Assembly (NCBI GenBank): GCA_026936335.1
Contig: JAPMXV010000049.1
Coordinates: forward strand, 62,001 to 126,000
DNA length: 64,000 nucleotides
From: Mantamonas sphyraenae
Taxonomy: Eukaryota > CRuMs > Mantamonadidae
Direction of reading: 5' to 3'
Of this stretch, positions 37,501 through 48,715 are shown in pieces. The notes under the pieces are model-generated. The model ran no database searches. It had not been told where the DNA came from and saw only the letters and a list, made by a program, of their open reading frames with translations. How positions within the stretch are numbered: the stretch's first letter is position 1; the number at the start of each line of letters is the position of its first letter. The translations under genes were made by a program, and so were the position numbers.

Positions 37501-40500
37501 GTACAAAGTGACCTGTCCGCTGGCGCAATCCAGCTGCAGCAGCTCGGCAATGGAACTGTCAAGGTCTTTTTTGTGCCAGTGCAGCTTGCTGCGTTGAACA
37601 TCAGCGTGTTGGTCAACGGCACACACGTGCTCACTCGTCAACTTGACGTTCTTCCCACCACACAGCCCATCCAGTCGCTGCGATTTGACCAGACGGGGAC
37701 AGTTGTGAGCTTGGCATTCAACGGCCAGCTCACCATATCCAGTGGTCCAGTGGCGTGCACCACGCTCTTTGAGACACACACTGTCGATCTGCTGGGGCCA
37801 TCTCCGTCTTGCACGGTCGCTGCCTCTTCGATCACCGTGCTTCTGGGATCCGGCTTTGCCCTTCGCCCTGGCACAAACATGACCATCCGCAACACATGGC
37901 TCCTCGATCCGAGCACAAACCAGACGTACACACACTCCCTGTCGGCGCCTGTGCTGGTGCCGCTCGTGGGCGCCACCGCGTCGTCAACCGCTTCCATTCA
38001 AGCTCCTCAGCTGGTGGGCAAGTGTGCCGAGGTCCAGCTCGGCGTTACCGCCCTCCAGGGCCCGCTTGTGCTCCACTACACCTGGAGTCTGCAATCGACG
38101 ACAGCAAATGCGTCCTTGCCATCGGTCGCTTCACTAACAGCTCTCCTGGCCACAACCGACGGCGCCTTTGTCACCATTGCTTCGTCATTGCTGCAGCCTG
38201 GCGCAAACTACACCTTTGGTGTACGATTGACCAACTTGTTTGCCGTCAATGGCAGCGTGGTGACAAAGACGGTTGCTGTGTCACCCAACGACGTTCCCAC
38301 CGTTGTGGTGCAAGGTGGCACCGACCAAACCGTCGTGTTTGGCAATGACCTCCTCGTGTCCAGCACCGTGCAGCAAGAGTCGCTGTGTGCCTCGTCCAAT
38401 CTCGGCACGCTCTCATTGCATTGGGCGTTAACCAACATCGCCAACCAGCAGCCGGTGGCTCTGGATGCCCAGCTGCAAGGCGCGGCGGCCATCAAGCTAC
38501 CAACGTCGGTGTTCACGTCCATCGGACAGCAGTTTGACCTCACGCTGACGGTGACTGCTGCCAACGATGTGTCTGTGTCGGCGACAGCAGTGGTACGCAT
38601 CACCGTGACCCGTCCGCAGCTGCAGGCTGTGATTGCAGGTTCCAACCGCACTGTCGCACGTTCAGCCGGGACCACCCTGGCCTTGGATGCGTCATCTAGC
38701 AATCCAAAGTCGCTTTCTGGGGTGCAATACCACTGGAACTGCGCCCCGGCATGCAACGGTGCGCTGAGCGCGCTCTCAGGCCCCACGGTTTCCGCCAATG
38801 TGGCCAGTTTGTCCAGTGGCCAGGTCTATTCGTTCACAGTGATTGTGGAGGATTCTGTTTCTGCACGGAACAGCTCGGCTGTGCAGTTGGTGACCATCAC
38901 CGACAGCAATGTGCCGGTGCTGTCAATTGCACCGCTGTCGTCGAACCGCATAGCTGTCCATGACCAGCTTGTGCTCCAGGCAAGCTCCACTCGAGCCGTG
39001 TCCTACGTATGGTCCTCGTCGCAGATCAATGTGACTTTGGTGGCCGTGGACGGCACTGACCGAGGCGCACATCTGATCCTTGCTGCAAATAGCCTCACCG
39101 CAGGCACGTCATACGTCTTTCGTGTGCAGGGAACAGATTCTTCCGACAGCCAACTGGTGGGTGAAGCCAGCGTCCAGGTGTACGCCAATGTGCCCCCCTT
39201 GGGTGGATCTGTGACCGTGCTCCAGCGCAATGGGTCGTTGTTCCAGTGTCGCTTCGCGGCCTGGACAGACGAGGCCGGCGATCTGCCGCTGCGGTACGCA
39301 TTGTCCTATACACGCACGGGTACCTCCACGACCGTGTGGGTGGTCCAGGACAGCGTTTCACCGCAGTTTGACTTTATCCTACCCCCGGACGCCGTGGATG
39401 CTTCAAACAATGCCAGTATGACGGCCTATGTGTCCGATGTGTACGGTGCACGCACCGCGGTGACCTTGACCGTGTCGCTGACAAGTGGAAACCCGACCAA
39501 TGACGCGCTGTCGTCGGGCAGCCTCAGCGCGGCCATCGGTCTGCTCACGTCGCTCAGCGCGAGTGCAGACTGCACGCTGTTGCGCCAACAGGTCGACGCC
39601 ATGGCCATCAGTCTCAACGCAGGCAACCATGTACTGTCCACCGCCGACGTGGCTTTGTTGCGCCAGGAGCTGGCCTCGCAATCACTGTCCTGTTTTGCCA
39701 AGCAGCCTGTACAGGCGAGCCAGCTCGTGCTGCAAGCGAATACCCTTGAGACTGTGCTCAAGGTGCCCACAGAACACACGCAATCGAGCCTGGACCAAGT
39801 GGCTCTGTACATCAACGACACGCTGTGGTCTGCTGCCCAACAGGGGATTGCTGTTGACACGGACGCCGCCATCCTTTTTGCGCGCTCGCTAGGCCATGTG
39901 ATGGCATACGGGTGGAATTCGACACAGCACAACCAAAGTCAAACGGTGCTCACACGCTGTCTGGAGGCAGTGGATGTGCTCATGCGTCTGCTCAGCGCAC
40001 AGCTAACCTGTGGCCAGGCACCGGCCAATGTGGACACGGCTGGATTCAGCTTGACCCTTGCGCGACGCTTTGTGACCCAGCTGGACGGCAGTGTCGTACA
40101 GCCGAGCAGTACCGCAAGCACAAGTGTCGCATCTGCCTCCATACCGTCGTCCGTCATCACCTCGCTGGCCAACGCGCCATCGTGTGTTGACGCACAGCTC
40201 GTCGTGTGGAAAACCAGCCCGTTCCTGTGGCAATCCAACTCCAGCGACGTGGCTGCCAATCTCGTTGGGTTCTCGGTGGCTCGCACTGACAATGTGTTGG
40301 ACACGTTGACGCTGTCCAACCTGGCCTCGCCCGTGCAGTTGACGCTGGACATCAACGGAACCGGCTTCGGTTCGCTCGCCACCCATTCGATCGCGTGCGA
40401 GTTTTTCGATCGTCTCGGTGCACAGTGGTCCACAAGTGGATGCACGCTGGTGTCTGCAAGCAACGTCACAAACACGGCAGTCTGCTCGTGTACGCACCTC

Positions 40501-43500
40501 ACCGAGTTTGGTGTTCGTGTTGTCCCGTCCACGGGCTCCACACCCACCAACGACGTCAAATTCGATGCAAACGGTCTCGTGGCGCCGCTTCTGTCTGTTT
40601 GCCCAGTCTCCGTAGGCATGTTTGCCGTTGTGCTCACCATCTCCGTCCTCGGGTTCTACCTGCTGCTTCTTGCTGTCATCTACTGCACGACCAACCACAC
40701 CATCCACGGCATTGGCGCCGCAGTAATGGACAACAACAGCACACACGGACCCACAAAGAGCAGGCTCGCCAATCGCACCCACCTCGACACGTCGCTTGGC
40801 AACGACACAACCATGCTTGGTCCGGGCCTGAGCTCTCCCAGCGTGTCGCGCAGACAGCCGGGGCAACAAAAGCGCGTTGCATCGTCGTCATCGACGGCGC
40901 TGCACATTGCAAGCGACGCCCCGTTCTCTGTTGTCTTTGCTCACATGTGGATGTTCCATCACGGCCTCTTTGGCCTGTTCCGACGCCGGCGCCCGTCCGA
41001 CGTGCGTTCGTTCTCCAACTTTGAGCGTGCCATGGTGCTTTTGGCCAGCGTGTGTGCAGTCATGATGGTCAGCGCCTTGTACGTATCCGGCGAGCACGTG
41101 GGCCACTTTTCGTGGGCTGTGGCCGCCACCGCAGGAGCAAGCGCCTTTGTGCTGGCCAACCTCTTTGCATTGGTGTTTGTGTTGACACAGCCGGATGGCA
41201 CAGAGAGCATGGTCATGCACACCGTGACGGTGTCGGCGGCAGCCGACGCAGGTGAGCTAGACGACAGCTCATCCGTGCTTGCGGACACGTCGGCACAGTG
41301 GCACACGCGTAGCAACGTCGACGAGTCACGCAGTAGCAAGCGCTCGGGCGTGGGACGTCTGAGTGTGACGCCGTGGAAGCGCATGCGTGGCGGGAACAAA
41401 GTGGGCGTCACGTCGACTCCAGAGTCCAGTGGCCATGCAACCCCAGGCAAAACTCACGGGACGTTTGAGGACAGCCGCACCCTGGGCACGCCCTTGAGTG
41501 TCAACACAAGTGCCATGCGACCGGGGACAGGAATGACGGCAACGCCTGAGCGCCCGTCCACTACTGGGCACCAAAGCGCGGCCACACAGACCCGTTACGC
41601 ACCAGGACACCTGTTTCCACCTTGGATGGACCATGTGACCATGTGTTTGCTGGTATGCTTCTGCCTGTCGGCCCTATTCCTGTCGATTTGGTACACGCGT
41701 TGCCTGTCGACAACCTACGCGCAGCTGGGCTTTGGCATCGCCGTGGGCGTTGCGTTTGGCATCTACCTGGTGCTGGAGTCCCTCAAAATCGTGTTCATGA
41801 GTGCCTTGCGTGTGGTCACGCCGTGGGACGCACGCAGGGACAGTGTCGAATCACTGGAGCTGAACAAGTCTTTGCAACACTCGCGTGGAGGCAACAATGA
41901 TGATCATGATGACGACGAGGACGAGGACGACATCGAACGGCACATGATGCCCACTCCGAAGCCACCAACGCCGCTGAAGGCTGGAATGAACGGAGCACAC
42001 ATGGGTGACAGGCTCTCCCAGGGCGAAGACAAAGACGAAGACGAAGACGAAGACGACGTTGCACGTGCTCGCACGGAAAGCAACGAGGAAGCAATGTCTG
42101 TGGAGCAGTCGATGAGCATCAAACCACCACAGGGACCGATGCAAATGCGCAGCCCTGCACCTGGAGAGAATGGCAGCCATCTGAACACGCCCAACTTGCC
42201 TCAGAACCCGAATCTGCACGAAGTCTACGACGAAGAGGACTTGGGCAAGGAGCATCCGATGCACAAACGCCTGCGCCGTCTGGTGGACGACGACGACGAC
42301 GACTTTTCCGATGCAGACAGTGACGGCGGCGAGTACGACGCGACTCTGAGGCGCAAGCAGAGTGTGATCAAACGCAAACCGCTGCTGCAAATGATGGAGA
42401 GCTTTGCAGACACAAACGAGGACGCAGAGCAGCAGGCGCTGTTTGAACAGCGGATGGAGCAACTGCGCAAGGAAGATCAGGGAATGCGACGCCGTTCGTC
42501 CGAGCTGAGCATCAACGGCTCCATGGACGCAATGACAGCGGGGCCTCCGTCGGCTCTAAATTTTACACGCCCCACGTATGCTCGCCACAACCAAGGAGAT
42601 CAACCCAAGGGAGTGCGCAAGGTGTTGCAAATGGGCAACGAACGCAGCAGCGACAGCGGTAGCGAGGCCGTACCAGGTATCAAGCCATTGCACACGACGC
42701 ATGGAAGCACTGGCGAAGCAGAAAAGGCAGAGCCTGTCGCGGAGCCAGCGCAAGGTCAGGAGGATGAAGAAAGTGACGAGGAGGAGCTGACGCAGGCACC
42801 TGCGCTGCCGGATGTTGCGCAGCGAGCGACGCTCGAGGTGATTGCGTCGGATGAGGTGGAAGAGGCGATGAGCAGGAAGCACACTGTTGTAGAAGACGAC
42901 TACGGCGAGCAGGAAGGCGAAGGCGATGGCATAGGCATCACGATGGACGCTGACCACCGTCGTGATCACCACACCGACGCAGCCATGACAACCATGGAGG
43001 CAGTGCAGGTGGTGTCTGGAGAGAGGCAAGGCGCAGGTGATGGGCGCGGGGCAGCAGTTGTGGACACAGAGACAGGCGAGGCAGTGCTTAGGGCTCGCCA
43101 ACCTGTGGGAGTTGTCGAACGCAGCCGTAGCTCGAGCTCACGATCAAACCAGACGCGCACGGTGCAGCTTGCAGGCCACCGCGTGGATGACGGCGGCTTT
43201 GACGCGGAGGATCCTGAAGAGGACGAAGAGGAAGTGCTGCGGGAGGAAGAAGCCGAGGCCAATGTGGGCATGGACGAGTTTGAGGCATTTGAGGCCGAGA
43301 TGGACGAAGATACAGGTCTGGAAGACGACTGGGACGAAGATGACGACATGGAACTGGAAGAGACGATTCGCAGGCTGAGCGGCACGGATGGCAAATTGAG
43401 CGCCAGCGACCTTGGGGCGCTTGTGAGCAGGGTGCGCAAGATGCAACTGGCCATCGGCGAGGTGGCGACAGCGAAGCGCAAGGCAAAGGAGATGCGAATG

Positions 43501-45262
43501 GCTCATGCGCGAGCCATCATCCAGGACGAACAGTCTGGTCTGGAGGCCAAGGAAGGGGCAGCCTCGGTTGCCAAGTTTGCAGCGCAGGAGAAGCTGCGCA
43601 TGCAGTTGGCAGAGCGTGCCAGGCGTGCCGGAAAGGAGCTGAACACGGAGAAGCTGCAGCGGCAGGGATCGAGCGGAGCGTTGTCTGTGGAGATTTTGGA
43701 ACGCAGGAAGGAGCAGCACGGCCAACTGGATAGCGTGGCACAAGAAATGGTGGAGGCGAACAAAGAGTCGCTGGCATCGTTGGAGCAGGCACGGGAGAGT
43801 GAACGGGCGCAGCTGGAAAAGGTCGCCCACAAACTTGAAGCGCGTCGCAAGAGGCGACAAGAGCGCACGGCGAGCCAAGACGACGCAAGCAGCAACAGCG
43901 GCGACATGGAAGAAGTGGCCGCGGACGCGTCGGACGAACTGGTGACCACTGTGAAGAAGCTGCTGGAACTGAAGCACCAAGAAAGTGAAGAAGGGCTCGT
44001 AGAAGAGTTGAGCGCGGAAGATGTGAATGCCATTGTTGGTAGCGTGCGCAAGGCACGCAACGCGCTGGTGCAGATCACGACAGCGAAGCGAAAGGCGCGC
44101 GAGGTGCATCAGAACTACGAGAACGCGAAAAACCTGATGGAAGAGCGGAAACAGGAGCACATCAAGGCAGTGGTGGAACAGGAGAAGGAAAAGATGGCTC
44201 AGGACGAGAAGCTAAAGGCAAAGATTGCAGCGAGGCGTGCGGCACGCACGGGAAGCGTTGACACGTCCACAGTGGCACAGACCAAGGTGCTGGTGCACAA
44301 GTCGCACGTGGAACACATGCAACGCAAGGCGGAAGAGCACCAAGAGGAGCTGGACAGGCTGATGGCTGAGCAACAAGAGGCCCAACGTGTGGAGGAGGAG
44401 CGGCGTGAGGCACAAAAACGCAAGCTGGAGGCACGCTTGGCCAAGCGGGGCATCCAGATGAAGAACAAAGTGCAAAATGAGCAGGAAAAGGACAAAGACA
44501 CAACGGAAGGGGCAGAGAAGAAGCAAGAGCAGGAGGTCCAACAGGCCAAGGAACCGGAGAGAGTGCGTGTGGTTGAAGCGCCTGAAAGCGCCTGAAGAAG
44601 CGGCAGCAAAGGCAGCATCGGCAGCGCCGACTGCAGAAAACGCCGGAGACAAGGCAACGAGGAAGGAGGAAAGGCTTCGACGACAGGAAGAGCAGCGAAA
44701 GGAGCTGGAGGCGAAGCAGCAGGAGGAATTGACGGCGAAGCAGGCAGCAGGAAGCGATTCGTTGCTGGCAAAGATTTCGACGGCCAAGGTGGCGGCTCAC
44801 CAGATTCACGAGTCTGCAGAGGAACAGGTGGCGCGCAGAAAGAAGGAAAAGGAGGAGGAGGAAGCAGCAGCAGCAAAGGCGGCACGTGCGAAGGAGGAGG
44901 CACTTGCGAAGGAGAGAGAAAAAGCAGCACAAAGGCGTGCAGCCGAAGCAGCACAGAGGCTGAAGGAAGAACGGAGAAACGCAGAGGTTGAAGCCCAGAA
45001 GAAATTGGCAGAGGAGAAGCGCAGGAAGGAAGAGGAGAAGAGGCGAGCGGCGGAGGAGGCGCGGGCAGCTGCAGAGGCGGCGGAGCTCGCAAAGCTGTTG
45101 GCGGAGGCAGAGGCAGAGGAACACGAGATGGAAATGGCACTGCAGACACAGGAGGAACGGGAACAGGCAGAGAAGCTGGAGAAGCGCAGGCAGCAGCGGC
45201 TGAAGCGTGAGGAACGCAGACGGCAGCGCGGAGGGCAGGCAGGCGACGACGACAGTGCGTAA
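31520..45262 (+). CDS. Second polycystin-1-like receptor with long coiled-coil cytoplasmic tail
   Basis: Exons are 31520-31901 (signal sequence plus first filamin repeat) and 32276-45262. About 14 filamin-type repeats and two LamG domains lead into REJ-like repeats (38000-39500) and a GPS-like site (CEFF...STSGC...CSCTHLTEFG, about 40395-40515). Five hydrophobic segments follow (about 40580-40690, 41010-41090, 41100-41190, 41625-41700, 41720-41810). The HHGLFGLFRRR...FERAMVLL region matches the stretch before TM2 in polycystin-1, but PLAT and the last six TM segments are missing. A tail of more than 1,100 residues is acidic, then coiled coil, with a repeated module. Three frame breaks: extra base at 32809, missing base at 36496, extra base at 44587. 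The corrected length is about 4,455 residues. The role as an adhesion or sensory receptor is inferred. Confidence 0.87.
31902..32275 (+). other. Intron between filamin and LamG exons (374 nt)
   Basis: The donor gtgggttg and acceptor cccacag join in phase 1 at the same domain boundary as in the two paralogs. Nothing else is recognised inside. Confidence 0.8.
43375..44830 (+). repeat. Repeated about 45-residue module in the receptor tail
   Basis: Two clear copies start at about 43396 and 44011. Each has LSA(S/E)D, a V-x2-VRK pair, an A/I-x-TAKRKA(K/R)E core and a helical end. A shorter third copy near 44755-44830 keeps LLAKISTAKVAAHQIHES. The copies are separated by generic coiled coil. Within a receptor tail they look like a docking or multimerising element, but I know no family. 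Confidence 0.65.
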
Positions 45263-45369
45263 GGATGAGAGTGGAATTTTGGAATGGAAGCAGAATCATG
45301 TGTCCCTGCAGAAAGAGAGTTGTTGCGCCCCAGCGCCAGAGCAGACAAAGGAATCCGTCTGGGGGGAAG

Positions 45370-48300
45370 ATGCGCGTGTTGCTCGTAAATGCCTTTCAGG
45401 CGCCATTTGTGAGCACGCGCACGAACCAACAGAGCAAGGAGGAGGTGGAAGCGAGCATGGGACAAGATCACGTGCTTGAGTTTGGGGACACGATGGCGTG
45501 GCGGCGGTTTGTGCGAGCTGTGCGTCAGGCTTGCAAGCCGTTGGAGCAGGTGGACGAAGTAGAGTATCTGCAACGCACGGTGAACACGCTAGACGACTTT
45601 ATCTATGCATCGGGCCACTCTTCAAACACAGAGTCGATCACACGCTTTGACAGAGTTGATTTTGTGTTTGTCGGAGGTGAGGCGAAGCAGGTTCCCTGGC
45701 ACGACGGGCTGGTGAAGCTGTTCATTTTGCTAAAGATGTGCTATGAGACGGGAAAGTGTGTGTTTGCCTCGAATGTGGCGATGCAGGTGCTTGCGAACAT
45801 CATCTGCACGGATGGGGTGCGCATGAAAGTGCTCAACGGACACGGACTCGGCTCGCCCGGCCATTTGATGAAGGACTTTGACGTGGGCCACATCACACAC
45901 CAAGGTAAGTGTAAAACAAGTCAGGGACGGATAATCTGCGCCTTTGCGCGCGATGAAGCGCCCAGAAGGGTTGTGGGAGTCCATTTTGATCATTTGGATT
46001 CGGACGGTTGGATTTGGGCGGGCTGCAACGGGCGAGCGTGGCATGCTGCCAAGACAGGGACTAACGCGTGACGAGGGTGGATGACACGACAGGTCTGGAA
46101 CACTACCTGTTCTACGACAACCATACGGGCGAATGCTACCAGTATGACGCGAGCATGGGCGGTTGGTTCTGGACGTTCAACTGTGGAGTGCAACTTCACG
46201 GGGCACCGCGACAGCAGAGGCGATACAAGGCCAAACCGGTGCTGGACAGTGAGGACAACGCAGCGTACATGGGACAAACACGGTGCACAAAGGTGAAGCA
46301 GGAGCTGACGCACTATGCGTGGGCGGACATCCAATCCAACGATTTCCTGGTGCCGTGCCACCACGCGTGGGACGTGCGCGAGGATGTGGGCAAGCTTCAC
46401 GCAATGTGCACTGTGCTTGCCACAAGTGACTGTGGCATCGAAGTGTTTGAGTACGGCCACATGCTGGCAGTGCAGTTTGACATCAACCCTGTGTACAAGG
46501 AGACGGTGCAGCTGGTGCAGACCTGGGTTGCGCAGAAGCTGGAGCTGTTGCACAAGTTTGAACGGCTGGAGTTTATGAGCCAGGGCATGTTTCAGCAGTT
46601 TGTGGTGCAGGGGGCAGACTTTACGCAGGTGTTTCACCCGCCGCAATTCTCCGCAGGCAGCAGCAGCAGTAGCAGCAACAGCAGCAGTTCTTCGATGAGC
46701 AAGAGTGGTAGTCGCAGGGATGGAGGAAGGGGAGGCAGCAAGGACGATGAGGACGACGAAGACAAGGACGAACGCGGGATGGCCCGACCGCTAGCCGAGC
46801 ACTGGGAGAACAACCGGGATATGAACTTCCAACCACCGATGATGCGCAACCGCAACCAAATGGAAGCTTTTGCGCAGTATGTGAAGGAGAACCAGATTGC
46901 GGTGAAGGAGAGCGTGCTGCAGCGTGCCATGCAGCAGTCGCGGGAACGGCAACGCGGGCTGGCGTTGCGTTTGGAAACCGACGAGGACAAAGAAATGGCG
47001 AAGCTGTTCAAGCACGGAAGCAAGGTGGTGGAGAGTGGGGGCATCAGCAAGCAGGCCATGCGGTCTGCACTGGGGATCAAAAAGCGAGTACGAGGCCCGC
47101 CGCCACGTGCACCAAAGATGGTGACCGGCAAGGACTACAAGCTGCTGAGCGGAGGAGGACGTGCAGCACAGCCGTACCAGCAGATGATGCTGGAGCGACG
47201 TGGACAGGCGACGCGTGCGGCGATCGCTCAGCCCAAACGTCAGGTGACGCCGCAATACCGCAGTCAGGAAACAGAGACGAAGCGCAACACAATGCGGCTG
47301 CGTGCCAAGGACAGCAGTCGAGTGCACTCAGATAAGCTGAAAGACGGCAAGTTGGACGCCAGTACGGCAGCAGAAGTCGGTGGTGGGATGGATGAGGAGG
47401 ATGGTTCACAGCAGTTTCACGGCGAAGGCGAGAGCGAAGACGATGTTTTTGAACTTGCATTTGAGCGGACGATTGCATCTGCACGTGCGCAGGTGCGTGT
47501 GGTGGAGGAAAGCCCAGGGAGCATTCGTGAGCAGCATCGGCGGGTGAACGCACAACGGCCGGTGAGTGCGCGTCGGCCAATGTCCGCACGCGATTGGTAC
47601 GGTCGGACGAACAGCGGAGCACAGAAGCAACGACCAGCGAGCGCTCTGGACGCAGCTGTGAGAAGCAGGGAGAAACGGCCGTCGAGTGCAGCAGCCACTC
47701 GGCTGCTCCGTTCCGCAGCCGCCACGTACGGGGAACACGTGACACAGCAGGAAGCCATCGTCCCTGAGCCTCAGCTAACATATCGAGCCTCGCGCGTTCG
47801 CAAGGAAATGCACGACGGCCTGTCCACAAAGGACGCGTCGATTTTCGTGCGCAAAGAGGCGCCACGAAGCGAGGCCAAGACGCCGCCACCACGCACCGAA
47901 GTGGTGCACAGGCTGCAAAACGGCATTGAGATCCTGCGTGCTCGCAATGACCCGGGAAACGAACGTCAGCAGATGAAGAAGAAGCTGACGCGCATGCAAG
48001 AGCAGGTCGAAAGGGAGATCCGCGTGCAGGAGCGCAAGAAGAAGTTGCGTTTGGACCTGAGCAAGCTCAACACGCTGCAAGGGATGATGGGCCAAATCAA
48101 AGCAGATCTGAAGCAGGCTGCCAGCGAGGAAGATGGAGAGATGGACAAGAGCGAGGGCGGACTTGAGGCGACGATTTGGGTCAGGACGAGGTCAATGCTC
48201 GCAAGTATGTGGTGATCCAGCCAGTGCGCGACAATCTGAGCACAGAAAGACGACTGCGCAAGAAGAAGAAACAGGCTGCGGGTGAGTTGCTTGAGCGCAC

Positions 48301-48673
48301 TCCGCCTCGAGAAAAGTTCCAGGAGAGTGTGTCGATTCAACGGCAGCAGGAGAGGTCCAAGTTTCTGGCTGGAGATTTTGTTGTGTCACATCATCCGCCT
48401 CGGCAAGGCGACCAGGAGAGCCAGAGTCTGAGGCGTGCCACGGGCTACGTGGACGGATGGAAACTGGCGCACCACCCGCGCGACACAGACAAGAGCAAGT
48501 GGATCGACCCGAATGGATTCAACACCATTCACAGCAAGAGCAAGCGACGGCCACTGAGTTCCAAGCCGCAACGTCCGTCGGGGCAGCCGCAGGGTCGTGG
48601 GGGCGAACAAACGGACGTCGTGAAACCGCGTCGTCCCGTCTCTGCCGTGGTTCGCAGGGCATACAGGAGGTGA
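45370..48673 (+). CDS. Dead class I glutamine-amidotransferase-like protein with RPxSA motifs
   Basis: Exons 45370-45904 and 46093-48673 join in phase 1. The N-terminal about 330 residues have the layout of a class I glutamine amidotransferase: FVFVGGEAKQVPWHDGL, then GKCVFASNVAMQVLA, then GHMLAVQFDINP. These align position for position with GkPvlGICLGHQlLA and GvQFHPE, but the nucleophile Cys is Asn and the His and Glu are Asp and Asn, so it should be inactive. The rest is charged coiled coil with a Ser run (46660-46700) and five RPxSA motifs (RPVSA, RPMSA, RPASA, RPSSA, RPVSA) between 47560 and 48645. One missing base near 48172 splits the frame. The corrected length is 1,038 residues. RPxSA motifs recur in flagellar proteins of protists, so a ciliary scaffold is my inference. 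Confidence 0.78.
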
Positions 48674-48715
48674 AGTGAAGGTGAGGGAGACATTGACACA
48701 ACAATGCTACTTCTT

